This document shows, piece after piece, positions 1 through 12,200 of a stretch of 64,000 bases of DNA; the first letter of the stretch is position 1, and each line of letters starts with the position of its first letter. This DNA is from Rhynchonema sp. JSB1_4 (Eukaryota; Nematoda; Chromadorea; Monhysterida; Xyalidae). The notes beneath the pieces were generated by a model that ran no database searches, was not told the DNA's origin, and saw nothing but the letters and a program-made list of their open reading frames with translations. The DNA lies in the NCBI GenBank assembly GCA_030248065.1, contig JASAMV010005263.1:1-64000 (forward strand). The letters are read 5' to 3'. Made by a program: the position numbers and the translations under genes.

Positions 1-1
1 T

Positions 2-703
2 GTGGCGACTACGTCGAGTAGTGCCACTGCGGGACTGGCCATGTATGACGACAACGACATCCCACCGCGACGTGGGTTCCCGGCGAAGGGACAGGGTCGT
101 GGCAGGTCGCGTTCGCGCAAACCATGGCATGCGCGACAACCCCGTGGAGGTGGTGGTTCGGACAGTGGTGGTCGTGGCGGCGGCCGTGGAGGTCGCGGCG
201 GCCGTGGTCCGTTGAGTGGTCCGAACTTGGTGCCGCTGGGTGGTGGTGCTGCGATGCAACAGATGCAGCAGCAGATTGCTTCGTTGCAGGAGCAATTGCG
301 CCAGCAGCAACCACAGCAGCAAGTCATTTATCCGCCACAATCACAACAACGACAGCCGCAACAGCGGGCGCAGTTTCCGTCAGCGGGTTACCGAACGAAA
401 CAGGTGTACCAACCATTGCCGGCTGGTCAAGCGCCAAATGTGTCAGGTGTGGCTGGACCAAGTGGCTGGGGCCAACATGGTCCTCAGGGTCCGCCCGCGA
501 TGGGGCGCAGCAAGCGTGCCAAACAACAGTCGGCATCGCGTGAACCGGACGAGGCACGACTGAGCTCAGCGAAACGACGTGACCAACGTGGTGATCGTTC
601 AAGGTCGCGTACCCCCCGTTTTGGCGGTGGGGGTATTAGAGAGGGTGGGAGGAGCAAGATTAGTCAGGGGGCTGCAGGCCCGTCCTCAGGCATGACGAGA
701 TAG
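2..703 (+). CDS. C-terminal part of an RGG/RS-rich, Gln-rich protein (5' end outside window)
   Basis: An open frame runs from the window edge to a TAG at 701-703, so the N-terminus is missing. The translation is low complexity: an RS/RG stretch near residues 30-45, a Gly/Arg RGG block near 50-70, a Gln-rich region near 85-125 that could form a coiled coil, and a final basic RS-rich block. RGG and RS blocks are typical of RNA-binding proteins, and basic Gly-rich tails also occur in retroelement gag proteins; I cannot choose between these. No catalytic motif is visible. The Gly-rich part has partly open shadow frames on both strands, so coding status is probable, not certain. Confidence 0.45.
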   Translation: MATTSSSATAGLAMYDDNDIPPRRGFPAKGQGRGRSRSRKPWHARQPRGGGGSDSGGRGGGRGGRGGRGPLSGPNLVPLGGGAAMQQMQQQIASLQEQLRQQQPQQQVIYPPQSQQRQPQQRAQFPSAGYRTKQVYQPLPAGQAPNVSGVAGPSGWGQHGPQGPPAMGRSKRAKQQSASREPDEARLSSAKRRDQRGDRSRSRTPRFGGGGIREGGRSKISQGAAGPSSGMTR

Positions 704-2480
704 AAACTGGCTTGTGTGGTAAGCCACACGCGCATAAATCGTGCGTGTGGGGGGGTAAGTCCGCCTCATTTATACATCCGTGCATGAATCGTACGTATGG
801 GGGGGTATATCCTCCCAGTTGCACTCCTTTATTTATTTTTATGATTTTACTTTTTGTGCGCAAATTTTATTTCCACATTTCTATGGTAAGAATTGTGATG
901 TTTCACTCGCGACAAAGTGTCAGCGGGTGATTACCGCGTTTTTGTTTTGTGTGATGACTTTGTACGGTGAATGTATACTTTTGAATGGTTTGATGTTTCA
1001 AGTCATCCAGGGTCGGGGCACAGGAGACACTGCAGTCCCCTGGTAAAACCGGTGCTTGTTCGCACAGTTTGACTGCGGTTTTACACTTTTGTATTGTGAC
1101 CCTGCCTAGTAAGAGGTAAATTGCCCTGTTTATGACCATTTAGCTTACGGCGATGTAAGCTCGGCGTTGGTCGCTTTGTTTGACTCCCTGTTTGACACAG
1201 AAAACCATTCAACAGAACGGCTCGTTTGTGTGATGGCGAAACGTTGATGCAATGTTCGGTGTGCGCGACTCGTTCCTTCTACGACGCTGGCGTCGTGCTG
1301 TTCTGGCGGTCACCGGACAGGACTTCTTCACCTGAGGTGACAACCTTCGAGGGGTTGGCTGGTCGTCTACCCAGCTGGTCGTCTACCCAGCTTGCCGTCC
1401 ACCTTCGCTGGCGAAACCGTCTCCATCGTGGATCAGTCTGCGCCTATGGGCTAGCAGCTGCTCTATTATCGGTCAGGACTTAAACCGATACGAGTGGTGT
1501 ATCACCTGCGGGTGTTCGTCTGGGATTTGGGGTGAGTAACCCACACCTCTTGCTTCGGCAAGGTACGGTGAAACCCACTTCGGTGACTGGTGAAAACCCG
1601 TATCCTGACTGCTATATCCACACGCCAATTCTATTCAATTCAATTCCATCTCAATCGCTGGTGTGCTATTCAAATCGTCGTCGGTGCCATCTGCGATCCC
1701 TATTCGTTCGACGGTTTCTTCAAGGCCTACTCCAACTATGGCCGGGTGGACACGAACAGCTTCCATTCTTCTTCATTCAACATCGATCAAATGAGGGCAT
1801 TTGAAGGAACTGGTGCGGGGAGATGTGACATTGGACATATGCCGTCTTCATATCGTCGTCTGCAAGCTGAAAGTCGTCTGTTCGGACAGTGTTGACTGTT
1901 GCTGAGCATGGAAATTCAAATGGACTGGCTCAGCGTTGATCTCTATCGTCGTTTGATTTCTCTTCCGTAAATCGTAAATTCTCCCGTTTCATCAATATCG
2001 TAATTCAGAGTTATCGTCCCGAGTGTGTTTCTGCCCGTTTTGGAGTCGCGAGATATTTTATATTATTATTGATATTATTGCCGTTTAAATCTATCTTTCA
2101 TTCCTTTATTTCCGTTATTCGTTATATAGCGTAAAACGTGCTGTTGAAGTCGACTTCGGGGTGCTTTTCGTGCAATACGTGGAAGCGAAACAGCCAGCTA
2201 GATTGCTGGGCTTGTCTTGATTGGTTTTGTGCTTGCTTGCCTGAGACCGTTTGCTTGTGCTTCATTTATTGCAGGAAAGCGGGTGACTGGATTGTCACCA
2301 GGATCAAGCCGCGCCGTCCGAGTTGCCATCGCGAGGCGTGTGGATTTTGGTCCTTGGGCTGACTTGCGCGCTGAGACGGTCACTTCGGCGTGACTCTTGT
2401 CGGTCCGGGCGCGTTGCTAGCTGTCTGGCGAGTGACAGTAGGTGGCGTGCTCAAGTGCATCTGCCCCGTCGACGAGCTCC
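704..2480. other. Unassigned DNA with two adjacent short hairpins
   Basis: I see no convincing gene here. Just after the RGG frame two similar stem-loops follow each other: 724-750 (arms CCACACGC / GCGTGTGG, loop containing ATAAATC) and about 774-800 (looser arms ending GTACGTATGG). Each is followed by a G-run, so they look like a tandem pair in a 3' UTR or a retroelement end. A 16-bp direct repeat (CTGGTCGTCTACCCAG) occurs twice at about 1366-1393. TGATGTTTCA occurs at 896 and 991. Confidence 0.4.
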
Positions 2481-2484
2481 CTAG

Positions 2485-5400
2485 GACGGCAGCAGATCAC
2501 AAACCTTCTAGGTTTGAAACAGCGAAAAAAATGGGCAGAGTGCCTGGTAGAAAAGGCAACTTTTAGCGAGAGAGGGGACCCTGCTGCGGGCGACACGCGT
2601 GACGCGCACGGGGGGCTACCACTACCCGGCCGGCGAGCAAAAGGGGGAGCGGGAAGAGGAACCTGGGGAGGGTCCGCAGCAGCGGGCGCCGCTACTCCAC
2701 CGCGGGGGGGCGACCCCAACTCCCTCTTCCGGGGGAGCAGCAGAGCGATGTAGGGCAACCAGTCACGAGGAACCCACTGCGCGAGTCAAACGATACAGCC
2801 CACGGAAGCGCCGGGCGCCGACCCTCTTCTGCCACAAACGAACAGTGGCAGATATAGCAACAACTAAAAACATCCAGGACCGCCGAAACCGCCAACCAAC
2901 CCAAGAGCGCAGCAACCAAACATCCCGAATTCCCTGCTAAAAAGCGCAGAGAACGGAAAAACCAACAAGCAACTAAACAGACAAAACACACAACCCGGTA
3001 TAACGGAACTAAAGCTGATGCAAAGCAAGTTCGGATTTCGACCCGAAACTTTCATGCAGCGTGTACAAACACACACACAAACCAAACACAAAAAACAACA
3101 ACAAACCCCCGGACTGAAACTGATACAACGCAACGCAAGTGAGCATGGTGATCCGAAATTTTCTACCTATGTTTGCAAGAGCGAAAAAAATATGGGCAGA
3201 GTGCCTGGCAGAAAAGGCAACTTTTAGCAATGAGAAGAGTGACGACTCTTGCAGCGAGTCCGACTGACACTGATACAGCGCAACGCAAGTGAACGTGGCG
3301 ACCCGAAATCTGCTATGTTTGAAACAGCGAAAAAAATGGGCAGAGTGCCTGGTAGAAAAGAAAACTTTTAGCGATGATGTGAGTGACGACACGTTCAGCG
3401 AGACCGACTGAAGCTGACACAATTCAAAGCAAGCGCGACTTTCGACCCGAAACCTTCTAGGTTTGAAACAGCGAAAAAAATGGGCAGAGTGCCTGGTAGA
3501 AAAGGCAACTTTTAGCAATGAGAAGAGTGACGACTCTTGCGGCGAGTCCGACTGAAACTGATACAACGCAACGCAAGTGAGCGTGGCGACCCGAAATCTT
3601 CTACAGTATGTTTGCACGAGCGAAAAAAATGGGCAGAGTGCCTGATAGAAAAGGCAACTTTTAGCAATGAGAAGAGTGACGACTCTTGCAGCGAGTCCGA
3701 CTGAAACTGATACAACGCAACGCAAGTGAGCGTGGCGACCCGAAATCTTCTATGTTTGCACGAGCGAAAAAAATTGGCAGAGTGCCTGGTAGAAAAGGCA
3801 ACTTTTAGCAATGAGAAGAGTGACGACTCTTGCAGCGAGTCCGACTGAAACTGATACAACGCAACGCAAGTGAGCGTGGCGACCCGAAATCTTCTGTGTT
3901 TTCACGAGCGAAAAAAATGGGCAGAGTGCCTGGTAGAAAAGGCAACTTTTAGCAATCAGAAGAGTGACGAATCTTGCAGCGAGTAAGACTAAGGCTGATG
4001 CAAAGCAAGTTCGGATTTCGACCCGAAACTTTCATGCAGCGTGTCGGACTGAAACTGATACAACGCAACGCAAGTGAGCATGGTGATCCGAAATTTTCTA
4101 CCTATGTTTGCAAGAGCAAAAAAAATGGGCAGAGTGCCTGGCAGAAAAGGCAACTTTTAGCAATGAGAAGGGTGACGACTCTTGCAGCGAGTCCGACTGA
4201 CACTGATGCAGCGCAACGCAAGTGAACGTGGCGACCCGAAATCTTCTATGTTTGAAACAGCGAAAAAAATGGGCAGAGTGCCTGGTAGACAAGAAAACTT
4301 TTAGCGATGATGTGAGTGACGACACGTTCAGCGAGACCGACTGAAGCTGACACAATTCAAAGCAAGCGCGAATTTCGACCCGAAACCTTCTAGGTTTGAA
4401 ACAGCGAAAAAAATGGGCAGAGTGCCTGGTAGAAAAGGCAACTTTTAGCAATGAGAAGAGTGACGACTCTTGCGGCGAGTCCGACTGAAACTGATACAAC
4501 GCAACGCAAGTGAGCATGGTGATCCGAAATTTTCTACCTATGTTTGCAAGAGCGAAAAAAATGGGCAGAGTGCCTGGCAGAAAAGGCAACTTTTAGCAAT
4601 GAGAAGAGTGACGACTCTTGCAGCGAGACCGACTGAAGCTGGCACAATTCAAAGCAAGCGCGAATTTCGACCCGAAACCTTCTACGTTTGAAACAGCGAA
4701 AAAAATGGGCAGAGTGCCTGGTAGAAAAGACAACTTTTAGCGATGATGTGCGTGACGACTCGTGCAGCGAGACCGACTGAAGCTGGCACAATTCAAAGCA
4801 AGCGCGAATTTCGACCCAAAACCTTCTACGTTTGAAACAGCGAAAAAAATGGGCAGAGTGCCTGGTAGAAAAGAAAACTTTTAGCGATGATGTGAGTGAC
4901 GACACGTTCAGCGAGACCGACTGAAGCTGACACAATTCAAAGCAAGCGCGAATTTCGACCCGAAACCTTCTAGGTTTGAAACAGCGAAAAAATGGGCAGA
5001 GTGCCTGGTAGAAAAGGCAACGTTTAGCAATGAGAAGAGTGACGACTTTTGCGGCGAGTCCGACTGAAACTTATACAACGCAACGCAAGTGAGCGTGGCG
5101 ACCCGAAATCTTCTATGTTTGCACGAGCGAAAAAAAAATGGGCAGAGTGCCTGGTAGAAAAGGCAACTTTTAGCAATTAGAAGAGTGACGACTCTTGCAG
5201 CGAGTCCGACTGAAACTGATACAACGCAACGCAAGTGAGCGTGGCGACCCGAAATCATCTATGTTTGCACGAGCGAAAAAAATGGGCAGAGTGTCTGGTA
5301 GAAAAGGCAACTTTTAGCAATGAGAAGAGTGACGACTATTGCAGCGAGTCCGACTGAAACTGATACAACGCAACGCAAGTAAGCGTGGCGACCCGAAATC

Positions 5401-7443
5401 TTCTGTGTTTGCACGAGCGAAAAAAATGGGCAGAGTGCCTGGTAGAAAAGGCAACATTTAGCAATCAGAAGAGTGACGAATCTTGCAGCGAGTAAGACTA
5501 AAGCTGATGCAAAGCAAGTTCGGATTTCGACCCGAAACTTTCATGCAGCGTGTCGGACTGAAACTGATACAACGCAACGCAAGTGAGCATGGTGATCCGA
5601 AATTTTCTACCTATGTTTGCAAGAGCGAAAAAAATGGGCAGAGTGCCTGGCAGAAAAGGCAACTTTTAGCAATGAGAAGAGTGACGACTCTTGCAGCGAG
5701 TCCGACTGACACTGATACAGCGCAACGCAAGTGGACGTGGCGACCCGAAATCTTCTACGTTTGCACGAGCGAAAAAAATGGGCAGTGTGCATGGTAGAAA
5801 AGGCAACCTTTAGCAATGAGAAGAGTGACGACTCTTGCAGCGATACCGACTGAAGCTGGCACAATTCAAAGCAAGCGCGAATTTCGACCCGAAACCTTCT
5901 ACGTTTGAGACAGCGAAGAAAATGGGCAGAGTGCCTGGTAGAAAAGACAACTTTTAGCGATGATGTGAGTGACGACTCGTGCAGCGAGACCGACTGAACC
6001 TGGCACAATTCAAAGCAAGCGCGAATTTCGACCCGAAACCTTCTAGGTTTGAAACAGCGAAAAAATGGGCAGAGTGCCTGGTAGAAAAGGCAACGTTTAG
6101 CAATGAGAAGAGTGACGACTTTTGCGGCGAGTCCGACTGAAACTTATACAACGCAACGCAAGTGAGCGTGGCGACCCGAAATCTTCTATGTTTGCACGAG
6201 CGAAAAAAAAATGGGCAGAGTGCCTGGTAGAAAAGGCAACTTTTAGCAATTAGAAGAGTGACGACTCTTGCAGCGAGTCCGACTGAAACTGATACAACGC
6301 AACGCAAGTGAGCGTGGCGACCCGAAATCATCTATGTTTGCACGAGCGAAAAAAATGGGCAGAGTGTCTGGTAGAAAAGGCAACTTTTAGCAATGAGAAG
6401 AGTGACGACTATTGCAGCGAGTCCGACTGAAACTGATACAACGCAACGCAAGTGAGCGTGGCGACCCGAAATCTTCTGTGTTTGCACGAGCGAAAAAAAT
6501 GGGCAGAGTGCCTGGTAGAAAAGGCAACATTTAGCAATCAGAAGAGTGACGAATCTTGCAGCGAGTAAGACTAAAGCTGATGCAAAGCAAGTTCGGATTT
6601 CGACCCGAAACTTTCATGCAGCGTGTCGGACTGAAACTGATACAACGCAACGCAAGTGAGCATGGTGATCCGAAATTTTCTACCTATGTTTGCAAGAGCG
6701 AAAAAAATGGGCAGAGTGCCTGGCAGAAAAGGCAACTTTTAGCAATGAGAAGAGTGACGACTCTTGCAGCGAGTCCGACTGACACTGATACAGCGCAACG
6801 CAAGTGGACGTGGCGACCCGAAATCTTCTACGTTTGCACGAGCGAAAAAAATGGGCAGTGTGCATGGTAGAAAAGGCAACCTTTAGCAATGAGAAGAGTG
6901 ACGACTCTTGCAGCGATACCGACTGAAGCTGGCACAATTCAAGGAAGCGCGATTTCGACCCGAAACCTTCTCGGAGACAGCGAAGAAAGGGCAGAGGCGG
7001 AAAAAACACTGCGGGCACCGCGCGCGACCCGACAAACGCACAATTCAAAGCAAGCGCGAATTTCGACCCGAAACCTTCTACGTTTGAAACAGCGAAAAAA
7101 ATAGGCAGAGTGCCTGGTAGAAAAGAAAGTTTTTTAGCGATGATGTGAGTGACGACACGTTCAGCGAGACCGACTGAAGCTGACACAATTCAAAGCAAGC
7201 GCGAATTTCGACCCGAAACCTTCTATGTTTGAAACAGCGAAAAAATGGGCAGAGTGCCTGGTAGAAAAGGCAACTTTTAGCAATGAGAAGAGTGACGACT
7301 CTTGCGGCGAGTTCGACTGAAACTGATACAACGCAACGCAAGTGAGCGTGGCGACGCGAAATCTTCTATGTTTGCACGAGCGAAAAAAATGTGCAGAGTG
7401 CCTTGTAGAAAAGGCAACTTTTAGCAATGAGAAGAGTGACGAC
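2485..7443. repeat. 144-bp tandem satellite array
   Basis: The unit recurs about every 144 bp. Landmarks are GCGAAAAAAATGGGCAGAG, then GGCAACTTTTAGCAATGAG, a mini-hairpin AAGAGTGACGACTCTT, and CGCAACGCAAGTGAGCGTGG. One isolated copy lies near 2485-2575. An interruption at about 2575-3010 holds GC-rich unique DNA, and the continuous array then runs to the left end of the Polinton. Sub-variants differ in the second half (for example CTGAAGCTGGCACAATTCAAAG versus CTGAAACTGATACAACG). Since 144 is 48 codons, one minus-strand frame stays open through several units; I read this as a by-product of unit length and not as a gene. Confidence 0.9.
4921..7000. repeat. Higher-order duplication in the satellite (1073-bp period)
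   Basis: The block starting near 4921 is repeated almost exactly starting near 5994, an offset of 1073 bp. The two blocks share private variants: a nine-A run at 5131 and 6204 and the same ATTTAGCAATCAG changes. 1073 bp is not a whole number of 144-bp units, so the duplicated block carries a mix of unit variants. The second block decays into rearranged sequence after about 6945. Confidence 0.8.
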
Positions 7444-7630
7444 AGTAGTATGGGTTGTTATAAACCTGGCTCAATAAACTCCAGAAGCCATTAATCATTC
7501 AGTAAAATCTGGAATGACCTGTCAACCGCCCACTTGACTCATTAAACTCCAGAAGCCTCCGATCATCCAGACGACAAATTCCTGAACCAGCTGTCACATG
7601 TTCCTTGATTTATTTCAGCCCGCGAGGATT
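7444..7630 (+). repeat. Left terminal inverted repeat of the Polinton
   Basis: About 185 bp matching the reverse complement of 43142-43329 at roughly 90% by eye. The repeat has an inner direct repeat: TAAACTCCAGAAGCC occurs twice about 75 bp apart. The first predicted coding frame begins inside or just after it. Confidence 0.92.
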
Positions 7631-8009
7631 ATCGCACACACTATGGATACCAGAAGACATTACCAGTTTATATGCAAGTGATAAACCATTTAAGCTTTCT
7701 TTCTTTAAAATCATGCTGTCATTATCTCGAATTCGTGCACCTAGCGGATTGACGTCATTAATCTGGTCACCCGAGCCCGAAAAAGCATCTAAAGACCGTG
7801 TAACAGCAACAGAACCCATTGACCTTGAGCACGTCGATTATCAAGCTCGAGAAGCTGCCATTGTTTCTAAACCGCGCATGAAACGAAGGTATAAACGTAA
7901 ACGACTAATCCAAAAGAAAAGAGGCACACGGAAATCCTATCGCTACCTAAAACCCAAACGCACCGTTAAACGAAAGCGAAAACCCGCGAAGAAACGCAGT
8001 AGACGCTAA
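7605..8009 (+). CDS. Basic, Arg/Lys-rich virion core-like protein
   Basis: This frame runs directly into the capsid gene, with one base between its TAA and the capsid ATG. The start is uncertain: the first ATG-like codon overlaps the terminal repeat, and an internal ATG at 7713 would give 98 residues. The C-terminal third is almost all Arg and Lys with scattered Tyr (motifs MKRRYKRKR and KRTVKRKRKPAKKRSRR), like the DNA-condensing core proteins of adenoviruses and protamine-like proteins. Position next to the capsid gene fits a virion protein. No other domain is visible; the core-protein role is inferred from composition and location only. Confidence 0.6.
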   Translation: MIYFSPRGLSHTLWIPEDITSLYASDKPFKLSFFKIMLSLSRIRAPSGLTSLIWSPEPEKASKDRVTATEPIDLEHVDYQAREAAIVSKPRMKRRYKRKRLIQKKRGTRKSYRYLKPKRTVKRKRKPAKKRSRR

Positions 8010-8010
8010 T

Positions 8011-9291
8011 ATGGAACAAAAATTATTTGCAAAGCCTGTTACGGTTCTTGACTATATACACAAAGAGCAATTGACCCTCAACCCAGTTATCCGTACGGGA
8101 GGAGAGTGGGTATTTCAAATTCCCGAATCCCCAACTTTATTTACGCTCCCGGAAATTACCGCCATCGTCAAGTGGAAATGTGTTAAGAAAACCGATGAAG
8201 TCATCCCTCTGGCGGAGGCTGCATTGGTCGGCACAGTAGATTGCGCAGTGCTCGCTCTTTTGAGAGACTTTAAAGTACTTTTTAATGAGGCTGTTGTGAC
8301 CCCTCACAGCGGTGATTTGCTACCCTACAAGCAATGGTTCTGGTACAATCATGTCCTACCTGAGTCCTGCCACTTAACGCTGGAGAACACGATCGGGCGA
8401 CACCCGAGCACCCCAGGCATGGCCAACTCCATTGACATTGAACTCGATGAGGGGTTCAAAGCAAGAACTGAAATGTTAGACAGGAGCCGTGAAATCACAA
8501 GTTACGTCACCCTGCCAATCGGCCCATTTGCAACCAACAAGCTGATTCCACCTAATATTCGCATATCTACCCATTTGTACACTAACACCGTTGAACAAGT
8601 CCTCTTGACGAAATCACAGGATTACAAAATAGTAGTGAACTCTATTCAATTGACTGTGTCTCGCGCCCGAGTAATTCCCGAGATTTATGAAGCTATATCC
8701 AACAGATGGGCAAAGGAAGGAACAATTGATTACGAATATCTAGACATTGTAGTAGGTGGACCACATACGATATCTCCGGGAGTGCAGAGCGCGAAAATTC
8801 CATTGGGACTAACCCGTAAACCGACAATGCTCTTTTTTGCGATGCAGCCAGCTTCTACAATGAATAACCTCCAAAAATCGATTTTCAACTTCACCGGGGA
8901 GCACTTAAAAACGGCGTTATGTCGTTGGGGTACTAATCAGTACCCTTCAAGTGAACCATACCGTTTTAACCTGCCCGCGGACGCAACAGATCCAGAGTAC
9001 GGGGTCTTGATCCCATATGTTGCCTACCTCAAAGCGCTGGGCCACCTCTCCTCTTATACGCACAACTCAATAGATCTTTTCACATGGATGACTTCCCAGT
9101 TTTTTGTTGCGTTTGAACTTTTAGCGGGCAGTCTTAACCCCGGAGAGATGCCACCAATAGGCCAACAGGAATTTATGAGTTTGGAGCTGGAATTTACAAA
9201 AAATCTGACTGAAGCCTTGAATGTGTTTGTTTTTACTGTAGAACCTTGTAAGATGACGATTGACGTTAACAATGTTGTAAAAGTGGAGTGA
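8011..9291 (+). CDS. MCP: Major capsid protein (double jelly-roll, hexon-like)
   Basis: 426 residues, unspliced. Features that match Polinton/adintovirus major capsid proteins are an N-terminal stretch with a small strand pattern, a segment of the form DFKVLFNEAVVTPHSGDLLPY (the early jelly-roll region, where the family usually has an N-G/E-x-V insertion before a Y-P-Y-like motif), and a conserved-looking NTIGRHPSTPGMAN loop. The family forms pseudo-hexameric capsomers of an icosahedral shell. It is the second gene from the left terminal repeat, and its TGA abuts the TAA of the convergent polymerase with no spacer. The frame is intact, so capsid-making capacity could be retained. The assignment rests on pattern and context, since no search was run. 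Confidence 0.8.
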   Translation: MEQKLFAKPVTVLDYIHKEQLTLNPVIRTGGEWVFQIPESPTLFTLPEITAIVKWKCVKKTDEVIPLAEAALVGTVDCAVLALLRDFKVLFNEAVVTPHSGDLLPYKQWFWYNHVLPESCHLTLENTIGRHPSTPGMANSIDIELDEGFKARTEMLDRSREITSYVTLPIGPFATNKLIPPNIRISTHLYTNTVEQVLLTKSQDYKIVVNSIQLTVSRARVIPEIYEAISNRWAKEGTIDYEYLDIVVGGPHTISPGVQSAKIPLGLTRKPTMLFFAMQPASTMNNLQKSIFNFTGEHLKTALCRWGTNQYPSSEPYRFNLPADATDPEYGVLIPYVAYLKALGHLSSYTHNSIDLFTWMTSQFFVAFELLAGSLNPGEMPPIGQQEFMSLELEFTKNLTEALNVFVFTVEPCKMTIDVNNVVKVE

Positions 9292-12200
9292 TTATAATCC
9301 TGGATGCGGATAACTGTGCTCTAGGCATTCACATAGTTTCCTTTTAATGAAAACATTATTCAAACACAATTTCTTAACGTTATACATATACATACTAGAT
9401 TGTTTACGCATAAAACCATAATTTGTACAAACAGGCAATTTATCTAGTTGATTGCGTATAATGGCCGAAAATAAAGATTTTAAAAACAAATGTCTATTTT
9501 GCGAGTGTTTTAAACCTTTAACGGCAGCTTTGGAACTTTGTTCATACTGCTTCTTAATTAGTATGTAGCACTTTGGGCCAATTCCTAAAAATGCGGTGTA
9601 GTCATTGGCTTCCAGGCCCGTTTTTCGACTACATACCATCGACTTCCACTTCCCCGGTACACACCACGAGTCTGAGCAATTAGGGTCAATAAAGTACTCT
9701 TTCTTAGCGGCTAGGTACTCGTTCCACTTGTTAAGGGAAACCAGGCCATCAAAAGTCGGCTGCGTGCCAACGACCATAAGGCTGTCGGTATCGAGTCCAA
9801 GTACGCTCAACTTCCTCCACTCGACAAACCGAAAGCAAAAATCGTAGATAAATTGCAATAAATGGACCTTCGCCAGCTGCAAGACAACAGTACCAACCAA
9901 AAGTGGCGAATTACACTCTTTCTTTTGTTTTACGGTGCATTCCATGAACGATTCAGTAAGGTCGAGGACTTCAGAGAGCTGAGGGTTGTTTATGCTTTCG
10001 GCATAGCGTTTAGAATCGGCCATACAGTAGAACGAGTTGGTCACGTCAGACTTCATTATTGTTCGCCCAAAGAGGCAATTCATTATATTTTTCCAAACTC
10101 CGACCCCTGTTTTATCGTTCTTAATGTCGGCCGCTCTTCTTTTGTCTGCTGCTAGTTTTATAAACCCAGAGAATAGATCACCAACCGAGTATTGGATAAT
10201 CACTCGGATATCTGTGATCTCGACAAAGTGATCCATTAAAAATATCAAATATTCAGACGAAAGCAGGGCATCGGTGTTTACATAGCCATTGATTAGCTGA
10301 GTTCGGTTAGCACGGGGTAACTTATGGTGTTCTATGTAGCTTTTCAACTCGTCGCTGAGGTTTTCATACATGAAGGTATGCGATTTGAATAAAGGCGGGA
10401 AATCACGAAAATATGCGCGCCTGTCCATAGGCACACAAGCAGAACACAAGAACAATCCATGCATTCGCCCCGCATATACATCATCCAAGATTTCTTGATT
10501 ATTGCGGTATGTCCGTTTGACTGGGCACCCGAACGAGGTTGACTGAGCAACGGCCTTTGCAAGCGAATCGTGCTCAAACAGATGCTGCAGTTCACATTCA
10601 AACTTGTAAATTACACGTATTCCACTGTTGTTTATCTCTGCGATTCGCTCCATTGTCTTTTTTAACAGTTGGTCACTTGTTTCACCCGTAGCAAAGAACG
10701 GCTTTACGATACAACCGTTCGCGCAACCGTGCGTCAGGTGGTCTAGGACCTCTATTACGCAATCAACCGTACCGTTCTGATTGAAAATGATCCCGTCTGG
10801 ATAGATTATCCTTCCGCTATGCAGATGAACCTTGCCTTGGCCTGTAGCGTTTCCCCTGTGATGCACAAACACGCCGTCTCGCCGACTAATGTACTCGCAG
10901 AACAAAAGTTCCCAAATTCCCTTCCTTGAGTTTAAAAAACGCGGAGCCCAGTTATCATCCACGTATCTTGTGAAGAATGCTGAGTTCGGCAAGGGCTGGC
11001 TTAATGCATACGGATACAAACTTGTACAATCGAAGAAGAACAGTCCCCTCGCCAAATCAGCCTGATGTCCCAGTTCATGAACGTGCAAACGCGATACCCC
11101 CACCTCAGCTATTCTTTGGCACACAATCGCAGGGCCTCCTACTAAGTGGGAGCGCACCAAGGTCTCGAGTGACAGCTCTGTGATTGCATACATTGAACTG
11201 TTGGTGTTTTTTATGACATAGTTGCATGCCAAATGCATTGACAGGCCTGGGATTGAAACATGGGACAACATGTAAACGCCAGCATGTAGGTACTCTTCAA
11301 TCAGCAGTTCAGCCGCTCTTAATAATGGCAACGTGTCGAATTTGGAATAATCGATCAAAATTTCTCGAAGGCTATTCAGATTTTTGCTCTTGTAATAGGA
11401 TTGAAGTTTCCTGTAGATAACTGGCCCGCTTTCTGGTACTTCAGAGATTCCCAAAGCCTCCAAAGCATCCAATTCGCTAAAATTGTCGGCTATTAGGTCA
11501 ATGAATTGCGAATGCATGTAATCGAGTTGATTACATCCTAGCATTACGTCATAAAAGTCTGAATATTCTGGCACTGGCCCATCCAAATCCTCAAGCGTCT
11601 TGAGTTTCCCGTAGCAGAATTGCTTCTTCAACAACGTCTCTTGTTGACTACCAAATGTTGATTTCAAAAAATTGCTCAGACTTGTTTTTGCTGGCATGAA
11701 TAAAATTAAGTCAACGAATCGCAAGTGCTTGCTACACAACGCCATGTAGCCGCCAAACCTCTTGATTGAACGAAGGGGAGGGTCTTTTTCATTTAAGATT
11801 TTGAAAAATGACGACTCAATTAAACACGGAATGTCGAACTTTGAACCATTGAATGAGCAGATCTGCAGGGTGTTCGAATAAGCTACGAATGAGTTGTAAA
11901 CACGTTCTATTCGCTTACGCCAGTGGTTGTTGCGCGCTGTTTGCAAAGCTTTGGTAAGAAGATCGTAAATTGGTTTTAGTTTCAGGTCAAGTTGTTTCTT
12001 ATGGTCCTGTTGTAGTTTTAGGAGATGATTGACAAATTTACAAATGAACTGCGTTCCGGTTTCCGATTCTCGTTCAAAGTGGGTGAACCGATGGCAACCT
12101 TGTACGTTGTCTGCTACCGCAATGAGAACCGCCCTCTGTTTACCGACGTAACTGATCATCGGCGTGTTTTCGATTTCTGGACAGGGTTGGTTCAAACATT

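Noticed and set aside
3009..7427. Minus-strand frames of 90-240 codons through the satellite
   Set aside because: They arise because the unit is 144 bp; they have no fixed start, end at random unit variants and encode only the repeat.
3360..7440. Hammerhead ribozyme in the satellite unit
   Set aside because: I looked for CTGANGA and GAAA cores around the AAGAGTGACGACTCTT hairpin; the CTGANGA core is not there.
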